Part shown: positions 19,806 through 31,489 of the stretch, piece after piece
Layout: each line of letters begins with the position of its first letter
Numbering within the stretch: the stretch's first letter is position 1
From: Phormidesmis priestleyi Ana
Lineage (GTDB): Bacteria > Cyanobacteriota > Cyanobacteriia > Phormidesmidales > Phormidesmidaceae
Direction of reading: 5' to 3'
NCBI GenBank assembly: GCA_001314865.1
Contig: LJZR01000012.1
Coordinates: forward strand, 92,223-156,222
DNA length: 64,000 nucleotides
Notes under the pieces: model-generated
Database searches by the model: none
What the model saw: only the letters and a program-made list of their open reading frames with translations
What the model was told of the DNA's origin: nothing
Position numbers and translations under genes: made by a program

Positions 19806-20765
19806 ATGAAGATGCGCATTTTAGTCATTGGCGGCACTCGGTTCATTGGGGTGTATCTCACTCGGCAGTTGGTGAGTCAGGGGCATGAAGTGGTATTGCT
19901 CAATCGTGGCAATCATCCTGCACCCATAGAAGGGTTAGAAACTATTGTGTGCGATCGCACCGACCCCCAAGCCCTCACAACCGAGCTATCCGATCAATCC
20001 TTTGACGCCATCTTCGATAACAATGGCCGCGAGCTCGCCCACACCCAGCCCTTGGTAGAACTTTTTAAGGGCAAGCTCAAGCACTACATTTATGTCAGCT
20101 CCGCAGGCGTTTATGCCAAAAGCGACCAAATGCCTCATATCGAAGGCGACCCCGTCGATCCCAACAGCCGCCACAAAGGCAAATTCCACACCGAAGACTA
20201 CTTAGCCAATCAAGGCATCCCCTTCACCGCCATCCGCCCCGTCTATATCTACGGCCCGCAAAACTACAATCCTTTAGAGGAATGGTTTTTTGACCGATTA
20301 GTGCGCAATCAGCCAGTCCCCATCCCCGGCAACGGCATGGCACTCACCCATCTGGGTCACTGCGAAGACCTCGCCACCGCCATGGTGAGCATTCTGGGCA
20401 ATGAAACCGCCATCGGCAAGATCTACAACATCTCTGGGCCTAAAGCCGTCACCTTCGACGGCCTCGCCAAAGCCTGCGCCCAGGCAATCGGCAAAGACCC
20501 CACCAGCATCAACATCGTCCACTACGACCCTAGCCAATTCGATTTTGGCAAGCGCAAAGCCTTTCCCATGCGCGTTCAACACTTCTTCACCGACATCCAC
20601 AAAGCCCAAACCGATCTCAACTGGCAACCCAAATTCAATCTAGTCACAGGACTCAAAGATGCTTACGAAAATGACTATCTCGCTAACGGCAAGCACAAAG
20701 CAAACATTGACTTCTCACTCGATCAGCAAATTCTAGAGAAGATAAGCAGCAAAAAAATCGAGTGA
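19806..20765 (+). CDS. NAD-dependent epimerase/dehydratase, CSP41-like
   Basis: MRILVIGGTRFIGVYLTRQLVSQGHEVVLLNRG; YVSSAGVYAKSDQMPHIEGD. Confidence 0.85.
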   Translation: MKMRILVIGGTRFIGVYLTRQLVSQGHEVVLLNRGNHPAPIEGLETIVCDRTDPQALTTELSDQSFDAIFDNNGRELAHTQPLVELFKGKLKHYIYVSSAGVYAKSDQMPHIEGDPVDPNSRHKGKFHTEDYLANQGIPFTAIRPVYIYGPQNYNPLEEWFFDRLVRNQPVPIPGNGMALTHLGHCEDLATAMVSILGNETAIGKIYNISGPKAVTFDGLAKACAQAIGKDPTSINIVHYDPSQFDFGKRKAFPMRVQHFFTDIHKAQTDLNWQPKFNLVTGLKDAYENDYLANGKHKANIDFSLDQQILEKISSKKIE

Positions 20766-21030
20766 GACATAATAATTCTCATATTCTTTCATTTAAATCA
20801 ACAAAAAATCGACAAACATATAAAATGCACGAGCAGGCATCTAAGACAGATGCCCCTAGCCCCAGGCAACCTTCTCCCAGAGCCTTTTCCCAGAGCCTTT
20901 TTCCAGAGGCTGAGCACTAGCCGAAGCCTCCGGTTCGGTAACCCCCCCTTCAGCAAACCGCCCTCCATTAAGCACTATAGATATAACCTTTACGAATAAA
21001 TTCGTTAGTTATTCAGCTCGGAGAAAGCAC

Positions 21031-22944
<1,914 letters not shown>

Positions 22945-23020
22945 AGCGGCATTCCTAGCGTCTTTCGGAGCTATTAGCTAGAGCACAGTCAGTAGCACGT
23001 CACTAAATAGCTAGAGATAA

Positions 23021-23060
23021 AAAGGATACAGCGGGTTTATTTCCCCCTGTATCCTTTTTT
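23021..23060 (+). terminator. Rho-independent terminator of dnaK
   Basis: aaaggatacag / ctgtatccttt followed by T-run. Confidence 0.9.
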
Positions 23061-23534
23061 ATTTAAATAAATATTGAACTACATTGCAAAGTACAGACGC
23101 ATTCGTGCTTTGCAATTCACGTTGACCCCTATCCCATCAAAGGTTTCAGCCAGCATTAAGCCCTAACCAATCTGACAGATGCGACAGGGATAGCAAAAGA
23201 ATCGCCGTTTCCGGATAATTTCCATGAAGCTATCATCATTTTTTAACAGCTTGTTTGTAAAGCATTTTCATCGGAACTTTGCGTAAACCACTGGGATTCT
23301 CTTCATTGTGAGCTGTAAATATACTAGAGAGCCTCAGTATTTTTCTCAGCTTTATCTTCGCTATTTTTTCTACCTTCACAAGTTTCCTCAAAAAAGTTGC
23401 TGGCTTAAAACTTAGATGAAGAATCCAAAAATGTGTAGTCCTACTATAGGCATCGCTAAAGCAGAATTATTACACTGAGACTCTCAGTGCATCAAATTTT
23501 CTTGATATGTTCGTCACTATGCTGAAGTTAATCC

Positions 23535-24329
23535 ATGTTCCAACCTACAAACATTGTATCAGCTGCACTTGCAGCCGTTTTCGTCCTAGTGCTGTCGCCT
23601 AACCAACGGTTGCAAGCAGCCACTCTTTTTACAGGCAGTAGCAATGGCATATTTGGGACACCCATTATTGATGCTTCCGTAGATTCCGAAGCACTTTTCA
23701 GCATAGAAAGAGCCGGCCCTCGAACAGAATCATTCCTAGTAGGAGAACCGGGCGTTGGCTCAATGCCCAATCAGCTAACCTTCTCAGGTCAAAGCTTTTC
23801 GGTCATGCCTGAACAAACTTTTGCAATTGGCAACTTCTTTTACCACAATGGACAGACCTTTAGCGGAACCAATGTCTCTGCCGTCCCAATTAGTGTAAGT
23901 CTCAATTTTCACCAGCCCACGCAAGCTCAGCAGCAGTTCGAGTACCGCTTTACATTTGGCTTAACACCCAATATAGCGACTAGCAGCAGTGCCGACAGCC
24001 TCACCATCTCTCAAAACCCTGCCCCTCAAGCCTTCGCGCTCAATCAATCCAACTATCCAGAAAACTATAGCGTAGAGGTTTTAGGATTTAGCCTAGACCA
24101 GGGCGCCACCTTCACCCGTAACTTTCAAATTCCAGAAGATCGCTCAATTAACAGCACACTATTCGCTCGTATCCAAAAAAATTCTACTGCCTACGATCTA
24201 ACAAAGCCATCATCCTCTTCACCCGTTAGCATACCCGAACCCGCGCTGCTGACCGGTTTGCTTCTGTTAGGAAGTACGACATTCTTGAGCAAGCTTAGTA
24301 AAAAATTCACCTTGCCGCTAAGTCACTGA
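23535..24329 (+). CDS. Secreted PEP-CTERM-like protein
   Basis: N-terminal signal peptide; C-terminal PEP-hydrophobic-basic 'SIPEPALLTGLLLLGSTTFLSKLSKKF'. Confidence 0.7.
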   Translation: MFQPTNIVSAALAAVFVLVLSPNQRLQAATLFTGSSNGIFGTPIIDASVDSEALFSIERAGPRTESFLVGEPGVGSMPNQLTFSGQSFSVMPEQTFAIGNFFYHNGQTFSGTNVSAVPISVSLNFHQPTQAQQQFEYRFTFGLTPNIATSSSADSLTISQNPAPQAFALNQSNYPENYSVEVLGFSLDQGATFTRNFQIPEDRSINSTLFARIQKNSTAYDLTKPSSSSPVSIPEPALLTGLLLLGSTTFLSKLSKKFTLPLSH

Positions 24330-24370
24330 TAAGTACCTGAATTAGCTCTCCCAAAGATTACGAAAAAAAA

Positions 24371-24406
24371 GAACCGCCTACTTCAGCTAAAGTAGGCGGT
24401 TCTTTT
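24371..24406. terminator. Bidirectional terminator between PEP-CTERM gene and hliP
   Basis: gaaccgcctactt (24371-24383)/aagtaggcggttc (24390-24402) flanked by A-run and T-run. Confidence 0.9.
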
Positions 24407-24441
24407 CAGGGTTGCGTTGAATGATCTATGCTAAGCGCAAT

Positions 24442-24612
24442 CTATGCCAGTCCCAATAAAGTCATCAAGCCTTTTCCAGTCAGCAGTTGAATTAAAATCA
24501 GCGCAGCTACACCCACCATGGCAGCTCTCCCGTTGAGTTTTTCTGCGTACTGGTTAAACCCCTTCTTAGGGCGCTCCATGTTGGGAACTTTTGTTGGCTG
24601 AATACTGGCCAT
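24442..24612 (-). CDS. hliP: High-light-inducible / CAB-like protein, 56 aa (absent from supplied ORF track)
   Basis: Reverse-strand translation MASIQPTKVPNMERPKKGFNQYAEKLNGRAAMVGVAALILIQLLTGKGLMTLLGLA*; ELNGRxAM-type chlorophyll-binding motif. Confidence 0.9.
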   Translation of the reverse strand: MASIQPTKVPNMERPKKGFNQYAEKLNGRAAMVGVAALILIQLLTGKGLMTLLGLA

Positions 24613-24653
24613 CGCTACCTTTAAAAATCATTGCCTACCTATTGTCACCAACA

Positions 24654-24724
24654 AGCGTATCGACAGTCAATGGCGATCGCAAATTGACTGTCGGATTGAC
24701 TGTCGGATTGACTGTCGATACGCT
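24654..24724. repeat. Perfect 18-bp inverted repeat with two extra tandem copies of part of the right arm, upstream of hliP
   Basis: agcgtatcgacagtcaat (24654-24671) vs attgactgtcgatacgct (24707-24724); attgactgtcgg also at 24683-24694 and 24695-24706. Confidence 0.95.
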
Positions 24725-24922
24725 CACCTACGCATTTTATTTTACTCCAAAATTCCTTTAACTTGGCTTAGTTGTGAATAACTGCCACTACACCTAAAGA
24801 CTGCATCAGTGTAACCACGATTCTCTAATGTATACAAAATCATTTAAGACGGGAAGGCACCAGATAATATCAACGTCTGTGCCTCCACTGCCCATTCTAA
24901 GAAACCGCTCTTCGACTCCAGC

Positions 24923-25696
24923 GTGTGTACTATGAGACGCTTCAAAATAGCTACATCTACTGCAATCTTGATCCTAGTCGCGCTGACCGTTAAAGACGCT
25001 CAATCGCCTAGCTTCGCCACTACGCAGAATAATAGCGAAGCCAGGATCGGTCTGCCCGGAAGACGTATTAGCGGCGGTTCTAGATCTCCCAATACCACCT
25101 GTTTAGCCACTCCTGATCAGCCCGTAATTGCACTCATGCCCAAAAATAATTTGGGCCTTACGCTTTCTGAGTATCCTACATTTTGGTTTTCACTCCCTGC
25201 TATCAGCCCAGATCGCACCCTTGAGTTCGGACTGTATGACCAAGATGGAGACTTACTTTATCAAACAACATTCAGCGTCTCTGGACAGGCTGAAGTCGCT
25301 AGCCTATCGCTGCCAAAAACCTCCTCCCCGCTAGTTCAGGATGCTGACTACAGATGGTACTTATCGGTGGTTTGCGATCGCGAAAGCCATGCTGAAAACC
25401 TAGTGGTCACTGGCTGGATTCGACGAGTACAGCCCAGTCAAGCAATTGACAGACAGCTCACAAGCACGACCGACCAAGAGCGTTTAGCTGTTTATCAAAA
25501 TATTGGACTTTGGTACGACGCGCTAACACTCCTCGCCCAGCTCCGTTATCGTGAGCCCTTAGATAGCACTTTAGAGCAACAGTGGATTGCGCTCCTAGAA
25601 TCTGTCGATCTATCTCAAGCCTCAGCAGTACCTTTAGGGAATGAGCTAACACCCATTCCGCCACTGGCGACAATTGCCCATCCGTCTCGCTACTAA
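24923..25696 (+). CDS. DUF928 family protein (copy 1)
   Basis: GLPGRRISGGSRSPNTTCLATPDQPVIALMPKNNLGLTLSEYPTFWFSLP; likely start downstream at MRRFKIATS (24932). Confidence 0.82.
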   Translation: MCTMRRFKIATSTAILILVALTVKDAQSPSFATTQNNSEARIGLPGRRISGGSRSPNTTCLATPDQPVIALMPKNNLGLTLSEYPTFWFSLPAISPDRTLEFGLYDQDGDLLYQTTFSVSGQAEVASLSLPKTSSPLVQDADYRWYLSVVCDRESHAENLVVTGWIRRVQPSQAIDRQLTSTTDQERLAVYQNIGLWYDALTLLAQLRYREPLDSTLEQQWIALLESVDLSQASAVPLGNELTPIPPLATIAHPSRY

Positions 25697-25730
25697 GAAC
25701 ATCCAATCCGTTCTTCATTTCTTTACTTTT

Positions 25731-26495
25731 ATGAACTCTAAACGCATTTCGCAGTCGATATCTGTAACCACAGTCAGTCTCTCGCTGGTATTTGGAACAT
25801 TGCCGCTGCCTAGCTTTGCAGGAAATACAGAAGGCGACGTCAGAGTGGGCCTTCCGGGTAGGCGTATCAGCGGTGGGGTAAGGGAAGGAAACTGTTTTAC
25901 CGATTTTAACCAATCGCTTGTTGCAATCATGCCGCGTAATAACACAGGCAAGACATTAGCTGAGCACCCTACCTTTTGGTTCTCTATCCCCGAAAGCAGC
26001 GGATACAACAAAATAGAATTTCAGCTGTTAAGTGAGCAAGATGAGATCCTTTACCACACCGAACTCAATACTGGCGGAAGCTATGGAATCACCGAGCTTC
26101 AGCTACCCAATACAGCCCCTAGCCTCGCTCTTGACAAGAACTATCGCTGGGTACTCTCCACAAGCTGTAGTGACGTTTCCCGGTTTGAAGTGCAAGGTTG
26201 GGTGCGGCGGGTTGAAATTCCTGCAAAAATCGCGGCACAACTGGAAACGGCTAGTGCAAGCGAACGCCTTGCCCTGTACAGATCCGCTGACCTGTGGCAC
26301 GAGCAGGTCACCGAACTCGTCAATCTACGTCGCCGCAATATCAACGATATGGACTTCCAGTTAGAATGGGCAGCGCTGATAGACTCAACCGGTCTTACCT
26401 CCGATATCTCAAGCAACATTGCAGCAACAGCCATGACCCCGATTGAATCTACGGTGCTAGTATCGTCAGAGCATGAAGACAACCTCAGTGACTAA
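25731..26495 (+). CDS. DUF928 family protein (copy 2)
   Basis: VGLPGRRISGGVREGNCFTDFNQSLVAIMPRNNTGKTLAEHPTFWFSIP; ORF extends upstream to 25674. Confidence 0.82.
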   Translation: MNSKRISQSISVTTVSLSLVFGTLPLPSFAGNTEGDVRVGLPGRRISGGVREGNCFTDFNQSLVAIMPRNNTGKTLAEHPTFWFSIPESSGYNKIEFQLLSEQDEILYHTELNTGGSYGITELQLPNTAPSLALDKNYRWVLSTSCSDVSRFEVQGWVRRVEIPAKIAAQLETASASERLALYRSADLWHEQVTELVNLRRRNINDMDFQLEWAALIDSTGLTSDISSNIAATAMTPIESTVLVSSEHEDNLSD

Positions 26496-26550
26496 CAAGC
26501 AGCTCATCAGAATCTTTCAAAAGAATCACTTTGATTGCGACTGCGCGACT

Positions 26551-26610
26551 AGTCATTACTGGTCATTACTGGTCATCACTGGTCATCACTGGTCATCACT
26601 GGTCATCACT
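26551..26610. repeat. 10-bp tandem repeat x6 (ggtcatcact)
   Basis: agtcattact, ggtcattact, then 4x ggtcatcact. Confidence 0.97.
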
Positions 26611-26629
26611 GTGAGCCAATGGGCATTCT

Positions 26630-29278
26630 TTGGGTATAAACAACCTGCTAGCGCAACCTCTGTCAGGAGCCCCATTGTCCGTCATTAGCACTCTCTATCA
26701 AAAGCTACGTAAAGAACCTTACTGGCTAACGAGCATTGTAGTTACGGGCTTGATATTAGCCCTGCAGCAGGCTGGGGGATTGCAGTCATTAGAGCTACTT
26801 GCGTTTGACAATATGACCCGGATACGGGGCGATAAAGGACCCGATCCCAGGCTGCTGATTGTTGAAATTACAGAAGAAGACATCCGCAACCAAAGCGAGT
26901 GGCCCCTCACTGATCAAACAGTAGCGAATCTACTGGGCCAGATTCAAGCTGGCAAGCCTAAGGTCATTGGCCTTGATATTTATCGAGATATCCCCCAAGG
27001 AACAGGTCAAGCGGCACTCGCAGAGGCTCTGCAACAGCCAAATGTCGTTGCTATCACCAGCATTGGCATCAGCGAGAAAGATAGTATTCCACCCCCACCA
27101 AACCTCGATCCTCGTCAGGTAGGATTCAACGACTTCATCATCGATTCAGACGGCATTGTAAGGCGTAGCTTGCTGTTTGCACTCAAATCAGAAGACGAAC
27201 CACTGTTTTCTTTCGCGCTACAGGTAAGCCTAAGATACCTAGCGACAGAAAAAGTCGAAACAGAAAGAAGCTCAATAGACAATGGTTCTGAAAATACTCT
27301 CTTTAAGTGGGCAGGAGACACCCTGCTCATAGATTCCACAGAATTTACAGCGTTAGAAACCAATTCAGGTGGCTACGACACCATTGACTATTCTGGCTAT
27401 CAAATGTTGATGGATTATCGTTCTCCCAACTTGGTAGCCAGAAAAGTTAGCTTGACAGAAACCTTAGCGGGCAAGGTAGATCCAGGCTGGATTGAAGATA
27501 AAATCGTCCTCATTGGGGTGACAGCACCGAGCACAAAAGATTTCTTCTACACGCCTTTTAGCGCTAAGCGAGAAGTCGAACATGTTATGCCTGGGGTAAC
27601 GGTTCATGCACAAATTGTCAGCCAAATACTCAGCAGCGTCTTAGATGGAAACAAAAACTTTTGGTATTGGCCGCAGGGAGTAGAAACTGCTTGGATCTGG
27701 ATCTGGGCATTGGCAGGTGGCTTTTGGGTCTGGCGTTTGAAGCGATCCGCAGTGCTAGGCGTGGTTATTATCATAGGGCTAATATGCCTAGGCGGTATCT
27801 ACTTTGTAGTCTTTCAGCTAATGGGTTGGATACCCTTTGCAGCACCTGCCCTAGCGCTACTAGCCACAAGCAGCGTACTCATCACTTATCAAGTCTTTTA
27901 CCAGTCTTTCTACGATCCGCTGACTGGCTTACCCAATCGCGCCCTGCTAGTCCGACAGCTCAGACGGGCTCTCCAAAGTAGCAGCAAAACGGATGTCCAT
28001 GCCTCTGCAGCCGTTTTACTCCTCGACTTGGATCATTTTAAGGCAATCAACGAAAGTTTTGGGCATCGGTTTGGCGATCAGTTGTTGCAACTAGCCGCAG
28101 ATCGGATTAAAACTCAGCTTCCCTCACAGGCTAAACTTGCCAGAATCGGCGGCGATGAATTTGTCGTTTTGCTGCAAAATTTGAGCGAGGCCAGTCAGGC
28201 GACAAAAATCGCAGATGCGCTGTACAACCAGCTAGCAAAACCCTTTGAAATTGAGGAGCAGTCTATTACGACAAGTTTTAGCATTGGCATCGCGCTCAGC
28301 CAGGTCCAAGCTGCTGAGGAAGCTGAAACTCTAATACAGGATGCTCACAGAGCGATGGCTAGAGCTAGAGCACTGGGCAAAGAGCACTACGAGATTTTTG
28401 ACCCAGGGATGCGCCAAGAAGCGGTCAAGCGCTTTCAGCTAGAAGCTGAGCTACGACAAGCTATTAGCAGAAAAGAGTTTATGCTGTACTACCAGCCCAT
28501 TATCGATCTTAAAACAGGCACGCTAGCCGGATTTGAGGCGCTAGTTAGATGGCAACATCCAGAACGAGGGTTTATATCACCCGGCGCATTTATTCCGGCA
28601 GCAGAAGAGTCAGGACTAATTGTACCAATGGGCAGTTGGATTTTGGCAGAAGCCTGCATGCAAATGCGGCAGTGGCAAGTACAGTTTCCACAAGCTCAAG
28701 ACATGATGATGAGCGTTAACCTTTCTACAAAGCAATTTAACCAAATCAACTTGGCAGCAGAAGTTGCAGAGATACTTAAAAAAACTGAGCTGGACAGCCG
28801 ATCGCTTAAGCTGGAGCTTACAGAGAGCGCAGCAATGGAGGATGTGAAAGGCACCATTGAGCAGCTCGGCAAGCTAAAAGCTTTGAACCTTAAGCTGAGT
28901 TTAGATGACTTTGGCACAGGCTATTCGTCATTGAGCTATTTACATCAGCTGCCCACCGATACACTGAAAGTAGATCAATCTTTTGTGGGTCGGATGGAAG
29001 TAGAGTCGAATGAGGACAGTAATATTGTTAAAACAATTATTTCTTTAGGCCATCAGCTAGGGATGGATGTAATTGCAGAAGGTATTGAAACCGCCGAGCA
29101 GCTAGCAGGCCTACGTAAGCTAAATTGCAATTATGGGCAGGGATACTTTTTTTCTAAGCCGCTGCCGGAAGATGCCGCAACTGTACTCGTAGCAGAAAAT
29201 AAGCTGTGGATAACGGATGCAGTACTTGAGAATGAGGCACTAGGAATGAAGGCTATAGCCTATACACTAGAAAGCTAG
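26630..29278 (+). CDS. CHASE2-transmembrane-GGDEF-EAL cyclic-di-GMP signalling protein
   Basis: CHASE2-like N-term (RIRGDKGPDPRLLIVEITEEDI), 3 TM segments, 'IGGDEFVVLL', 'GFEALVRWQHPERG', 'DDFGTGYSSLSYL'; TTG start. Confidence 0.9.
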   Translation: MGINNLLAQPLSGAPLSVISTLYQKLRKEPYWLTSIVVTGLILALQQAGGLQSLELLAFDNMTRIRGDKGPDPRLLIVEITEEDIRNQSEWPLTDQTVANLLGQIQAGKPKVIGLDIYRDIPQGTGQAALAEALQQPNVVAITSIGISEKDSIPPPPNLDPRQVGFNDFIIDSDGIVRRSLLFALKSEDEPLFSFALQVSLRYLATEKVETERSSIDNGSENTLFKWAGDTLLIDSTEFTALETNSGGYDTIDYSGYQMLMDYRSPNLVARKVSLTETLAGKVDPGWIEDKIVLIGVTAPSTKDFFYTPFSAKREVEHVMPGVTVHAQIVSQILSSVLDGNKNFWYWPQGVETAWIWIWALAGGFWVWRLKRSAVLGVVIIIGLICLGGIYFVVFQLMGWIPFAAPALALLATSSVLITYQVFYQSFYDPLTGLPNRALLVRQLRRALQSSSKTDVHASAAVLLLDLDHFKAINESFGHRFGDQLLQLAADRIKTQLPSQAKLARIGGDEFVVLLQNLSEASQATKIADALYNQLAKPFEIEEQSITTSFSIGIALSQVQAAEEAETLIQDAHRAMARARALGKEHYEIFDPGMRQEAVKRFQLEAELRQAISRKEFMLYYQPIIDLKTGTLAGFEALVRWQHPERGFISPGAFIPAAEESGLIVPMGSWILAEACMQMRQWQVQFPQAQDMMMSVNLSTKQFNQINLAAEVAEILKKTELDSRSLKLELTESAAMEDVKGTIEQLGKLKALNLKLSLDDFGTGYSSLSYLHQLPTDTLKVDQSFVGRMEVESNEDSNIVKTIISLGHQLGMDVIAEGIETAEQLAGLRKLNCNYGQGYFFSKPLPEDAATVLVAENKLWITDAVLENEALGMKAIAYTLES

Positions 29279-29335
29279 TAATATCTCTTTTAACGCCCAT
29301 TTTTTGGACGCCCATCTGAGGCGTGCTTACTTTTT

Positions 29336-29512
29336 ATGGCAGATTTAGTACAGTGGACAGCAGCGGCTGAGGCGCGCTTGAAGGAAATTCCTTTTTTTGT
29401 AAGACCAGCAGCGCGTAAGAAGATTGAAAAATATGCGAGAGAAAACGGCATCACTGAGATTTCAGAATCTGTTTATCAAGAGGCTAAGAATCAGTTTGGT
29501 CGAAAAAGCTAG
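29336..29512 (+). CDS. Stand-alone PCP_red domain protein, 58 aa (absent from supplied ORF track)
   Basis: MADLVQWTAAAEARLKEIPFFVRPAARKKIEKYARENGITEISESVYQEAKNQFGRKS*; matches the C-terminal domain of ChlB-type proteins. Confidence 0.85.
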   Translation: MADLVQWTAAAEARLKEIPFFVRPAARKKIEKYARENGITEISESVYQEAKNQFGRKS

Positions 29513-29724
29513 TTTTTATCGCTTAAACTGCTTAAACGTCAGGTTTACGCTGCATAAAAAAAGCTTGCAGAAAGAAGATGAAAATCCTCTGCAAGCCATG
29601 AATCGAGCTGTGTAGACAAGCTGTGTAGACTCTGTGTAAACAGCTTTGCAATATGCAGTCGGGCGGTCCAACAAACGACCAGTGAAGGAGAAGAGGGGAC
29701 TATAGCGATATATGAATGTCCACG

Positions 29725-30297
29725 CTAGTCAATCGTTTCACTGTCTACTTCAACCACAATAGAGCCGTTTTCTGCGGTTTTAGCCCCTCTCTGAGTGGAT
29801 GTGTCTGGTGTAGAAGCCGTACGCCACAGACGAGCAACATTAAAGCGGTCTTTGAGATCCTGGTATTGAGTGCCGTAACGGTTGGCGAGCAAGCTATCTA
29901 GCCTAGTTGTCTGTAGTTTGAGCTGAGGCAACAGGTTTTCTTTGGCAGCTGTAGCCGTAGTGAGCGACAAGGTACGGGCAAATCGAACAATCCGCTCGGT
30001 CACATCTTCAGTTTCTGCGTTTTGATTCCAGGCTTTATTAACCGTTGTTTGGGCTTGCTGACCTTTCGCTTTAACTGAGGCAACTGTTTCAGCCGTCACC
30101 TCTTTGGCTAAGGGGCTGATCACAGATTTTCCTGCTTTGATTTCGGAAACGGTTTCGGTAAAAGCCGATTTTAAGATTTTAGAAACACGCTGATATCTTT
30201 GAGCGCTTTCTTTTTGCAATGTTTTGAGTTTCTCGACGGTAGTAGGCATAGGCTTAGCAGCGGTGTCAGTAAGTTCTTGCGAGGTTGTGTAAGTCAT
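29725..30297 (-). CDS. Uncharacterised 190-aa helical protein
   Basis: ORF MTYTTSQELTDTAAKPMPTTVEKLKTLQKESAQRYQRVSKILKSAF...; no recognised family. Confidence 0.65.
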   Translation of the reverse strand: MTYTTSQELTDTAAKPMPTTVEKLKTLQKESAQRYQRVSKILKSAFTETVSEIKAGKSVISPLAKEVTAETVASVKAKGQQAQTTVNKAWNQNAETEDVTERIVRFARTLSLTTATAAKENLLPQLKLQTTRLDSLLANRYGTQYQDLKDRFNVARLWRTASTPDTSTQRGAKTAENGSIVVEVDSETID

Positions 30298-30407
30298 GGT
30301 GTGTATTTCAAGGGTAAAGGATTGAGGGACGGAGGGGTTTAACGTAATTGAAAGATTTAGCTTAAAGATCTAGCTCACGAAAAAGTGTGGTAGATGGATG
30401 AGCTTAA

Positions 30408-30749
30408 CTAGCAAGAAACGGCTTCTACCGTGATTGTTTGAGCAGCTTCTGAATTTGAATCGGGGTTGAATACGCTAGTCGCTTCGTTAGCAGCTTCGCT
30501 GGTGGTTTCGCTGGACTTACGCTTGTGCTTGAGTTGATCTGCCATGAGCGCACTGACTTCTGTGACTAATAAGCTAACGATAAGGCCATCATCGATCCAG
30601 CCGAGAATGGGAAAAACATCGGGAGAAATGTCTAGTGGACTAACTAAATACAACAGTGTTCCAAAAATAACAACCCAGCGATATTTGGTATGCTTCAGCG
30701 CTTTTTGGTACAGGTTGTGAAGGATGTTTGAGAAGTGTTGTTGTTTCAT
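30408..30749 (-). CDS. YkvA family (DUF1232) protein
   Basis: YRWVVIFGTLLYLVSPLDISPDVFPILGWIDDGLIVSLLV. Confidence 0.9.
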   Translation of the reverse strand: MKQQHFSNILHNLYQKALKHTKYRWVVIFGTLLYLVSPLDISPDVFPILGWIDDGLIVSLLVTEVSALMADQLKHKRKSSETTSEAANEATSVFNPDSNSEAAQTITVEAVSC

Positions 30750-30940
30750 TTAGTTCAGTGGCTATTGCCTTATGCCAACACATCTATCGTCGCAGATGAG
30801 TTTGTTGGTGTCAGGTGTAGGTTGCACACCGAACCTTGACGGGGCGGTCGGATTGAACCGTATAGGGTTTCCCGAACAGCTATCTGGCTAAATCGGTATG
30901 AAAGGCTATGAAAGGCAAAAGGCTATCAGGTTACAAGATG

Positions 30941-31477
30941 CTAGGAGGTGAGCAATGTACTCAGATGGACCAGCTCTGGAATGATCAAAGCTTCTAGCGC
31001 AAGTTTGACGGCGTTACTAGATCCGGGAACTGAGAAAATGAGGGTGCTTTTATGCTCGGTTGAGTGGATGCCAGCAACTGCGCGTGAGGCGATCGCCCGC
31101 GAACCAATCTCTGCGTAGCTGAGCTGCCTAAAAATTTCGCCGAAGCCAGGAAGTTCTTTGGTGAGTAGCTGAGAAATGGCATCGTAGGTCGTATCTCTCG
31201 GGGCAATTCCGGTGCCGCCATTGAGTAAAATGGCCTGAACCTGTGGCCAGCTAGCGAGCTTGTTGACTTCAGCGGCAATCTGCTCAGGCTCGTCTTTGAC
31301 AATTTGGTAACTGATGATGGAATGGCCAGCAGCGGTCAGCTGTGTTGTTATCAGCTGACCGCTTTTGTCGGTGTCAAAGGTGCGAGTGTCGCTGACGGTG
31401 ATCACGGCACAGGCGACCGAGGCTGTGCCGCTGGGAAGATCATCGTCCGCATGGGGACGGTTGAGGTGAGCTGCCAT
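30941..31477 (-). CDS. moaB: Molybdenum cofactor biosynthesis protein MoaB
   Basis: AVITVSDTRTFDTDKSGQLI...ILLNGGTGIAPRDTTYDAI...FSVPGSSNAVKLALE. Confidence 0.9.
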   Translation of the reverse strand: MAAHLNRPHADDDLPSGTASVACAVITVSDTRTFDTDKSGQLITTQLTAAGHSIISYQIVKDEPEQIAAEVNKLASWPQVQAILLNGGTGIAPRDTTYDAISQLLTKELPGFGEIFRQLSYAEIGSRAIASRAVAGIHSTEHKSTLIFSVPGSSNAVKLALEALIIPELVHLSTLLTS

Positions 31478-31489
31478 AGCCGCTGTGAC

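Noticed and set aside
20298-20643. Antisense and out-of-frame ORFs inside the epimerase gene and dnaK (for example 20298-20627, 22056-22292)
   Set aside because: Typical shadow ORFs of GC-rich codon bias; overlapped by confident CDSs.
26473-26688. 71-aa ORF with HYWSLLVITGHHWSSLVIT
   Set aside because: Translation of the 10-bp repeat region between DUF928 and CHASE2 genes; no independent support.
30820-30835. Single TTGCACA at about 30825 (and another near 51287) as possible L boxes
   Set aside because: No second half-site at 4-bp spacing; half-sites alone are expected by chance.
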